Shown: piece after piece, positions 33,537-38,951 of the stretch
Position numbering within the stretch: position 1 is the stretch's first letter
How the letters are laid out: each line of letters opens with the position of its first letter
Assembly: GCA_019419895.1 (NCBI GenBank)
Contig: JAHZIE010000007.1
Location: forward strand, 24,475-63,425
Length of the DNA stretch: 38,951 nucleotides
From: Clostridiales bacterium
GTDB taxonomy: Bacteria; Bacillota; Clostridia; Oscillospirales; Acutalibacteraceae
Direction of reading: 5' to 3'
Translations under genes and position numbers: made by a program
The notes under the pieces: model-generated
Seen by the model: the letters and a program-made list of their open reading frames with translations, nothing else
Databases searched by the model: none
Told to the model about the DNA's origin: nothing

Positions 33537-33565
33537 TTGACGAAGGGCCGAAAATCGGCTAATAT
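33537..33565 (+). promoter_or_regulatory. Promoter of the alcohol dehydrogenase gene, with a palindrome in the spacer
   Basis: TTGACG (33537-33542) and TAATAT (33560-33565) are 17 bases apart. The spacer contains the inverted repeat GCCGA-AAA-TCGGC (33547-33559), directly against the -10, in the position of a repressor operator. Confidence 0.7.
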
Positions 33566-33585
33566 TATTAGGAGGTAATTTGATT

Positions 33586-34776
33586 ATGGCACGCTTTACA
33601 TTACCCAGAGACTTGTATCATGGCAAAGGTTCCCTGGAAGAACTCAAGAATTTGAAGGGCAAAAAGGCTATCGTTGTTGTTGGCGGCGGTTCGATGAAGC
33701 GCTTTGGCTTTTTGGACAAAGCGGTAAAGAATCTGGAAGCTGCGGGAATGGAAGTCGCTCTCTTTGAAAATGTTGAGCCGGATCCTTCCGTAGATACCGT
33801 CATGAAGGGCGCGGCGATGATGCGTGAATTCCAGCCCGACTGGATTGTGGCTATGGGCGGAGGTTCCCCTATTGACGCTGCGAAGGCGATGTGGGCGTTC
33901 TATGAGTATCCCGATGTTACCTTTGAAGATCTGTGTATCCCCTTCAATTTCCCCACCCTGCGTACAAAGGCGCATTTCTGCGCGATTCCATCCACGTCTG
34001 GAACAGCCACCGAAGTAACGGCTTTCTCCGTCATCACCGATTACGAGAAGGGCATTAAATACCCTCTGGCCGACTTCAACATTACGCCTGATGTGGCGAT
34101 TGTTGATCCGGAGCTTGCCGAGACAATGCCCGCCAAGCTGACCGCCCATACCGGTATGGACGCTATGACCCATGCCATTGAGGCCTATGTTTCCACCCTG
34201 CACTGTGATTACACCGATCCGTTGGCTCTCCATGCCATTAAGATGATTCATGCGGATCTTAAGAAATCCTATGACGGCGATATGGAAGCCCGCGACAGAA
34301 TGCATAACGCCCAATGTCTTGCAGGCATGGCCTTCTCCAACGCGCTGCTGGGAATTGTCCACTCCATGGCTCATAAGACCGGCGCGGCATATTCCGGCGG
34401 CCATATTGTCCACGGCTGTGCCAACGCCATGTATCTGCCCAAGGTCATCAAGTACAATTCCAAGAATCCGGAGGCCGCTGAGCGCTATGCGGACATCGCC
34501 AGATTCCTTCACCTGAAGGGTGAAACCACCGCCGAGCTGGTTGACGCTTTGATTGCCGAGCTGAAGGCGATGAATGTTTCCTTGAATATTCCTTCCTGCA
34601 TTAAGGAATATGAGGGCGGAATTATTGACGAGAAGGAATTTATGGATAAGCTGCCTAAGGTTGCGGAACTGGCTATTGGCGACGCATGCACCGGTTCCAA
34701 TCCGAGAATTCCCACCCAGGAAGAAATGGAGAAATTATTGAAGGCTGTATACTACGATTTGGAAATTGATTTCTAA
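33586..34776 (+). CDS. Iron-containing (group III) alcohol dehydrogenase
   Basis: This 396-residue protein belongs to the Fe-ADH family. The nucleotide-binding part includes AMGGGSPIDAAKA, followed by PSTSGTATEVTAFSVI. Metal ligands are expected in GMDAMTHAIEAYVS (Asp and His) and in HSMAHKTGAAYSGGHIVHG (two His). It reduces an aldehyde to an alcohol with NAD(P)H, such as acetaldehyde to ethanol or butyraldehyde to butanol, regenerating oxidised cofactor in fermentation; the exact substrate is not readable. The ATG at 33586 follows AGGAGGT at 33570-33576 and replaces an upstream TTG. Codon use looks like that of a highly expressed gene. It is divergent from the LysR gene and has a strong terminator. 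Confidence 0.92.
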   Translation: MARFTLPRDLYHGKGSLEELKNLKGKKAIVVVGGGSMKRFGFLDKAVKNLEAAGMEVALFENVEPDPSVDTVMKGAAMMREFQPDWIVAMGGGSPIDAAKAMWAFYEYPDVTFEDLCIPFNFPTLRTKAHFCAIPSTSGTATEVTAFSVITDYEKGIKYPLADFNITPDVAIVDPELAETMPAKLTAHTGMDAMTHAIEAYVSTLHCDYTDPLALHAIKMIHADLKKSYDGDMEARDRMHNAQCLAGMAFSNALLGIVHSMAHKTGAAYSGGHIVHGCANAMYLPKVIKYNSKNPEAAERYADIARFLHLKGETTAELVDALIAELKAMNVSLNIPSCIKEYEGGIIDEKEFMDKLPKVAELAIGDACTGSNPRIPTQEEMEKLLKAVYYDLEIDF

Positions 34777-34800
34777 TCCGGTTCCAGCATTCTGTTTTAG

Positions 34801-34832
34801 ACAAAGCCGCTGGGTCAGCGGCTTTGTTTTTT
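34801..34832 (+). terminator. Intrinsic terminator of the alcohol dehydrogenase gene
   Basis: ACAAAGCCGCT pairs perfectly with AGCGGCTTTGT around a 5-base loop, followed by six T. Confidence 0.92.
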
Positions 34833-34902
34833 GTCGGCCGGACTACCCTATGGATATGGTCCCGGCTGTAAACAGGTATTTTTTTGTAAGGGAGTATCAA
34901 CC

Positions 34903-35745
34903 ATGTATAAAATTGTTAAGAAAGAGGCGCTCAATCCCACAGTGACCAAGATGGTAATTGAAGCCCCCCTCATTGCCAAAAAGGCAGAGCCGGGACAATT
35001 CATTATCTTCCGCGCCAAAGAGGACAGCGAGCGCGTTCCTCTGACCATTGCCGATTATGACCGTGAGGCGGGTACTGTCACCATTATCTTCCAGATTGTC
35101 GGCGGAGCCACCATGGAGCTCAACACATTGGAAGAAGGGGAATGCCTTCATGACTTTGTCGGCCCCTTGGGCAAGGCGACAGAGGTGGAGGGCCTGAAAA
35201 AGGTGGCTGTTGTCGGCGGCGGTGTCGGCTGCGCGATTGCCTATCCAATCGCCAAGAAGCTCCACGAGCTGGGCTGTGAGGTACATAGCATTGTCGGCTT
35301 CAGAAATAAGGATCTGGTCATTTTGGAGGATGATTTTGCCGCCGCCAGCGACAGGCTCATCATGATGACCGATGACGGGAGCTATGGCACAAAGGGAGTT
35401 GTTACAGCTCCCCTGGAGCAGCTGATTCAGGAAGGTAACCAGTATGATGAAGTGATTGCCATCGGTCCGCTGATTATGATGAAATTTGTCTGCGCGGTGA
35501 CCAAGAAATATAATGTCAAAACGGTGGTATCCATGAACCCGATTATGATCGACGGGACGGGAATGTGCGGCGGATGCCGCCTGACCGTCGGCGGTAAGAC
35601 AAAGTTTGCCTGTGTGGACGGACCTGATTTTGACGGGCATCTGGTGGATTTTGATGAAGCCATGCACCGTGGTTCCATGTACAAGGGCTTTGAGAGCCAC
35701 GCGCGGGAAGAAAGCTGCCATCTGCTCAACAAGGAGGTCAAATAA
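34903..35745 (+). CDS. nfnA: NADH-dependent reduced ferredoxin:NADP+ oxidoreductase subunit A
   Basis: This 280-residue subunit has a ferredoxin-reductase-type FAD domain (PGQFIIFRA, then VPLTIADYD), an NAD-binding domain (VAVVGGGVGCAIAYPIAKKL) and a C-terminal [2Fe-2S] site in GTGMCGGCRLTVGGKTKFAC. Together with NfnB it forms the flavin-based electron-bifurcating complex that couples NADH and reduced ferredoxin to NADP+ reduction in anaerobes. The ATG at 34903 follows AAGGGAG and is preferred to an upstream in-frame start at 34831 that overlaps the preceding terminator. nfnB begins two bases after its stop codon and its Shine-Dalgarno lies in the nfnA 3' end. Confidence 0.93.
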   Translation: MYKIVKKEALNPTVTKMVIEAPLIAKKAEPGQFIIFRAKEDSERVPLTIADYDREAGTVTIIFQIVGGATMELNTLEEGECLHDFVGPLGKATEVEGLKKVAVVGGGVGCAIAYPIAKKLHELGCEVHSIVGFRNKDLVILEDDFAAASDRLIMMTDDGSYGTKGVVTAPLEQLIQEGNQYDEVIAIGPLIMMKFVCAVTKKYNVKTVVSMNPIMIDGTGMCGGCRLTVGGKTKFACVDGPDFDGHLVDFDEAMHRGSMYKGFESHAREESCHLLNKEVK

Positions 35746-35747
35746 TC

Positions 35748-37142
35748 ATGCCGAATATGGATATGAAAAAGTGTCCTATGCCGGTGCAGGCGCCGGAAAT
35801 CAGATGTAAAAATTTTGAAGAGGTAGCCCTTGGCTATACCTACGATATGGCCGTTAACGAGGCGAAGCGCTGCCTTCACTGCAAGCATAAGCCGTGCCAG
35901 TCAGCCTGCCCGGTTGCCATTGATATCCCTGCCTTCATCGCTAAGGTGGCCGAGGAGGATATGGAGGGGGCTTTTGAGATTCTCTCCGCTTCCAGCGCCC
36001 TTCCGGCGGTCTGTGGACGCGTATGTCCCCAGGAAAACCAGTGCGAGGGCAAGTGTGTCCGCGGAATCAAAGGAGAGCCGGTCGCCATCGGACGCCTGGA
36101 GCGTTTTGTCGCTGACTATCACCGGGAGCACTGCAAGGACAAGCCCAAAATGCCGGAACAGAACGGACATAAGGTCGCCATTATCGGCGCGGGTCCTTCC
36201 GGCCTGACCGCTGCCGGAGATCTGGCGAAAATGGGCTATAAAGTGACTGTGTATGAGGCTCTCCATCTCGCCGGCGGCGTTTTGGTTTACGGAATTCCGG
36301 AATTCCGTCTGCCCAAGACGATTGTCCAGCAGGAAATCGATAACCTGAAGGCGATCGGCGTCGATATCGAGACCAATATGGTCATTGGCAAGGTTTTGAC
36401 CATTGACGAGCTCTTTGAAATGGGCAACGAGGCGGTCTTTATCGGATCCGGCGCCGGTCTGCCGCGCTTTATGGGAATTCCGGGAGAAAGCCTCAACGGG
36501 GTCTATTCGGCCAATGAGTTCCTTACCCGTATTAACCTGATGAAAGCCTATCAGCCTGACAGCAAAACGCCTATTAAGCACAGCAGGAATGTGGCTGTTG
36601 TGGGCGGAGGCAACGTGGCTATGGACGCCGCCCGCTGCGCTAAGCGCCTTGGCGCGGAAAATGTCTATATTGTTTACCGCCGGGGCATGGAAGAGCTTCC
36701 CGCGAGAAAGGAAGAAGTCGAGCATGCCGAGGAAGAGGGAATCATCTTCAAGACCCTTTCCAATCCTGTGGAGGTTCTGGGGGATGAAAACGGCGTTGTA
36801 TGCGGCATGCGCTGTGTAGAGATGGAATTGGGCGAGCCCGATGCTTCCGGCCGCCGCCGTCCCATTGAAAAGCCCAACAGTGAGTTTGTGCTGGATGTGG
36901 ACTGCATGATTATGGCCATCGGCACCTCTCCCAACCCGCTGATCCGCAGCACCACCCCCGGACTGGACGCCAATTCCCACGGCTGCATCATCACCAATGG
37001 GGACGACGGCCTGACCACCCGGGAGGGTGTATACGCCGGAGGCGACGCGGTCACCGGTGCCGCGACGGTTATCCTGGCTATGGGCGCGGGAAAGCACGCG
37101 GCAAAGGCGATCGACGAATATATCAAGAGTAAAAACGCTTAA
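35748..37142 (+). CDS. nfnB: NADH-dependent reduced ferredoxin:NADP+ oxidoreductase subunit B (GltD-like)
   Basis: This 464-residue subunit has an N-terminal Fe-S region with Cys clusters CLHCKHKPCQSACP and CGRVCPQENQCEGKC for two [4Fe-4S] clusters. An FAD-binding Rossmann motif follows (IIGAGPSGLTAAGDLAKMG, about residue 144), then a second dinucleotide motif for NADP (VVGGGNVAMDAARCAKRLG, about residue 282), and a C-terminal GGDAVTGAATVILAMGAGK. It resembles the small subunit of glutamate synthase, but the adjacent nfnA makes NfnB the better call. AAGGAGG nine bases before the ATG lies within nfnA, so translation is probably coupled. Confidence 0.94.
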   Translation: MPNMDMKKCPMPVQAPEIRCKNFEEVALGYTYDMAVNEAKRCLHCKHKPCQSACPVAIDIPAFIAKVAEEDMEGAFEILSASSALPAVCGRVCPQENQCEGKCVRGIKGEPVAIGRLERFVADYHREHCKDKPKMPEQNGHKVAIIGAGPSGLTAAGDLAKMGYKVTVYEALHLAGGVLVYGIPEFRLPKTIVQQEIDNLKAIGVDIETNMVIGKVLTIDELFEMGNEAVFIGSGAGLPRFMGIPGESLNGVYSANEFLTRINLMKAYQPDSKTPIKHSRNVAVVGGGNVAMDAARCAKRLGAENVYIVYRRGMEELPARKEEVEHAEEEGIIFKTLSNPVEVLGDENGVVCGMRCVEMELGEPDASGRRRPIEKPNSEFVLDVDCMIMAIGTSPNPLIRSTTPGLDANSHGCIITNGDDGLTTREGVYAGGDAVTGAATVILAMGAGKHAAKAIDEYIKSKNA

Positions 37143-37335
37143 TTTAACGCCTTTTGGAATCTCTCCGGGGGGGCAACCCTTTCTCGGAGAGAGCTCCGCG
37201 TTTTAAAACAGCGCCGGAGGCGAAGAAAAACGGATTCTCTCGGAATAGGGCGCCGCTGTGCAAAATGTATAGGAATTTGCAGAAGGAGCGCGGAATTTTA
37301 TTCTGTGAACGGGCCGTTAATTTTCTATCAAACTC

Positions 37336-37364
37336 TTGTAAATTCAGTCAAAATGCTATATGAT
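37336..37364 (+). promoter_or_regulatory. Promoter of gap
   Basis: TTGTAA (37336-37341) and TATGAT (37359-37364) are 17 bases apart; the leader is about 120 bases. The rest of the 37143-37491 gap shows only a weak hairpin CTCTCCG/CGGAGAG just after nfnB and no gene. Confidence 0.65.
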
Positions 37365-37491
37365 TAATATGTCAAATCAAATCCCTGTTTGTGTCTATCC
37401 ATGGCTTTGACCTTTTATGCCCTGTAAAGGTGTATTTTTCCTTTGGATGTAAAAACTGGGAATGACGAAAAAAATTTAGGAGGTTCCTATT

Positions 37492-38508
37492 ATGGCAATT
37501 AAAGTTGGTATTAATGGTTTTGGCCGTATCGGCCGTCTGGTATTCCGCGCCGGACTGGACAACCCGAACATCGAGTTTGTCGGCATCAACGATCCTTTCA
37601 TGACTCCTGATTACTGCGCTTACATGCTCCGCTATGACACTGTTCACGGACAGTACAAGGGCGATATCAAATATACCGATGACGCTATCATCGTCAACGG
37701 CAAGGAGATTAAGTTCTTTGCTGAAAAAGATCCTTCCTGCATTCCGTGGGGTTCCTGCGGCGCTGATTACGTTGTAGAGTCCACCGGTGTATTCACCAGC
37801 ACAGAGGCAGCTTCCGCCCATTTGAAGGCTGGCGCGAAGAAGGTTGTCATTTCCGCCCCCGCGAAGGATAAGGAAACCCCGACCTTTGTCTGCGGCGTAA
37901 ACCTGGACAAGTATACCAAGGATATGAAGGTTGTTTCCAACGCTTCCTGCACTACCAACTGCCTGGCTCCGCTGGTTAAGGTTGTTCATGAGAAGTTCGG
38001 CGTTGTCGAAGGTTTGATGACCACCGTTCACTCCACCACCGGTACCCAGAAGACCGTTGACGGGCCCTCCAAGAAGGACTGGAGAGGCGGACGCGCGGCG
38101 GCTGGCAACATTATCCCCTCCTCTACCGGCGCTGCCAAAGCCTGCGCTTTGGTTATCCCGGAAATGAAGGGCAAGCTGACCGGTATGTCCATGCGTGTTC
38201 CCACCTTGGATGTTTCCGTTGTCGACCTGACTGTTTCTCTCGCAAAGCCCACCACCTATGAAGAGATCTGCAAAGCAATCAAGGAAGCTTCTGAAGGCGA
38301 GCTGAAGGGTATCCTGGGTTACACCGCTGATCAGGTTGTTTCTTCCGACTTCCTGGGCGACGCTCATACCTCCATTTTCGATGAAAAAGCTGGTATCATG
38401 CTGAATGATCACTTTGTCAAGCTGGTTTCCTGGTATGACAACGAGTGGGGTTACAGCAACAAGGTTCTTATGTTGATCGAGCATATGGCTAAGGTTGACG
38501 CTGAATAA
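37492..38508 (+). CDS. gap: Glyceraldehyde-3-phosphate dehydrogenase (phosphorylating)
   Basis: This 338-residue enzyme converts glyceraldehyde-3-phosphate, NAD+ and phosphate to 1,3-bisphosphoglycerate in glycolysis. The NAD-binding start is VGINGFGRIGRLVFRAG; the active-site Cys153 lies in SNASCTTNCLAPL; the C-terminal WYDNEWGYSNKVL is canonical. The protein is complete. AGGAGG precedes the ATG, and strong codon bias suggests high expression. No pgk or tpi follows, since a terminator closes the unit. A GapN-like gene at the other window edge would bypass this step with NADPH formation. Confidence 0.97.
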   Translation: MAIKVGINGFGRIGRLVFRAGLDNPNIEFVGINDPFMTPDYCAYMLRYDTVHGQYKGDIKYTDDAIIVNGKEIKFFAEKDPSCIPWGSCGADYVVESTGVFTSTEAASAHLKAGAKKVVISAPAKDKETPTFVCGVNLDKYTKDMKVVSNASCTTNCLAPLVKVVHEKFGVVEGLMTTVHSTTGTQKTVDGPSKKDWRGGRAAAGNIIPSSTGAAKACALVIPEMKGKLTGMSMRVPTLDVSVVDLTVSLAKPTTYEEICKAIKEASEGELKGILGYTADQVVSSDFLGDAHTSIFDEKAGIMLNDHFVKLVSWYDNEWGYSNKVLMLIEHMAKVDAE

Positions 38509-38601
38509 TTTAAATTAATTTGAATCCTTTCATATTCATCTGATGTAAGAAGAATTCTCCTGCTGTGCACGATGCGGAAGAAGTCTTCTGGCTGAGGGTG
38601 G

Positions 38602-38645
38602 ATCTCCTGTCTGAGGTGCGCGCAGCTTCAGACAGGAGATTTTTT
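38602..38645 (+). terminator. Intrinsic terminator of gap
   Basis: ATCTCCTGTCTGA pairs perfectly with TCAGACAGGAGAT around a 13-base loop, followed by six T. Confidence 0.92.
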
Positions 38646-38725
38646 ATTGTTGTGAAATCCCTGAGTTCTGCAGGGAGAGGGATTCCGAAAAAAATTAGTA
38701 TCAGTCATTGAGGAAAGCGACCCGT

Positions 38726-38731
38726 TATAAT
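38726..38731 (+). promoter_or_regulatory. Candidate -10 box of a short transcript
   Basis: Consensus TATAAT with only a weak -35 upstream. The transcript would start near 38738 and meet the terminator at 38849-38887. No gene with a plausible ribosome binding site lies between. Confidence 0.35.
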
Positions 38732-38848
38732 GGATATTAAATCATGGAAAAAATTTAATGTTGTTATTAATTACCCTTCTAGGACCGGCAGAAGGCGCTG
38801 GGTTAGGAGCGCCGGGGTATAAATAAGATTAGAGGAAAGCAGCGAAAG

Positions 38849-38887
38849 AAAAAACAGACTCTGCTTCTAAAACAGAGTCTGTTTTTT
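38849..38887. terminator. Bidirectional terminator near the right edge
   Basis: AAAAAACAGACTCTG pairs perfectly with its complement around a 9-base loop, with T6 on both strands. It could end a short plus-strand RNA or a minus-strand gene entering from beyond the window. Otherwise 38646-38951 shows no supportable gene. Confidence 0.85.
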
Positions 38888-38951
38888 CTTCAAATTGTTG
38901 TAAAAGACAACCACAGGCAGAGCCAGTGGAGAAAAAGGCTTCGGGTAAGGA

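Noticed and set aside
38866..38951. C-terminal end of a minus-strand gene entering from the right edge
   Set aside because: Two frames stay open for about 20-28 codons to stops near the terminator, but the fragment is too short to choose a frame or recognise a family.

Overview
The window reads as chromosomal DNA of an anaerobic, fermentative Firmicute of the class Clostridia, probably a gut Oscillospirales or Lachnospirales relative. The evidence is AGGAGG-type ribosome binding sites, TTGACA/TATAAT promoters, many intrinsic terminators, a T-box leader on ileS, an alpha2-type glycyl-tRNA synthetase, an electron-bifurcating NfnAB pair and an iron-type alcohol dehydrogenase. The genus is not claimed. 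Most transcription units have one or two genes, and they lie on both strands.

Positions 1-4500: the 5' part of a GapN-like aldehyde dehydrogenase (cut by the window edge), a DUF4367-like membrane protein, an M23 endolysin-like peptidase with two C-terminal repeats, a small nucleotidyltransferase, and a beta-helix protein resembling GH28 enzymes. Positions 4700-12300: a FliB-type lysine methylase, an ECF transporter S component and a GH78 alpha-L-rhamnosidase, all on the minus strand; then a MocR regulator divergent from the rhamnosidase, and a secreted GH25 lysozyme. Positions 12500-16000: a T-box regulated, type-2-like isoleucyl-tRNA synthetase.

Positions 16300-19900: a small Xre regulator, about 1 kb without a convincing gene, a TelA-family gene whose promoter contains a 12-bp x3 tandem repeat, and a beta-phosphoglucomutase-like HAD enzyme. 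Positions 20000-27100 form a carbohydrate-oriented stretch: a GH3 NagZ-like enzyme, a uroporphyrinogen-decarboxylase-family protein, an unassigned two-domain putative glycosidase, a second Xre regulator and a GH39-like enzyme. Positions 27200-30300: a hairpin-rich gap, tRNA-Thr(CGT), glyS and rsmE. Positions 30300-38500: an orphan YesM-type histidine kinase, a LysR regulator divergent from an iron alcohol dehydrogenase, nfnA-nfnB, and gap.

Two themes connect the genes. One is intracellular breakdown of plant or host glycans (GH78, GH3, GH39-like, GH28-like and the unassigned barrel protein, none with a signal peptide I can see). The other is fermentative redox balance (GapN, GAPDH, NfnAB, alcohol dehydrogenase). 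I found no CRISPR array, insertion sequence or intact prophage. The least explained items are the tandem repeat at the telA promoter, two promoter-terminator pairs that enclose no gene, the uroD-like/barrel gene pair, and the non-coding stretch 16557-17494.
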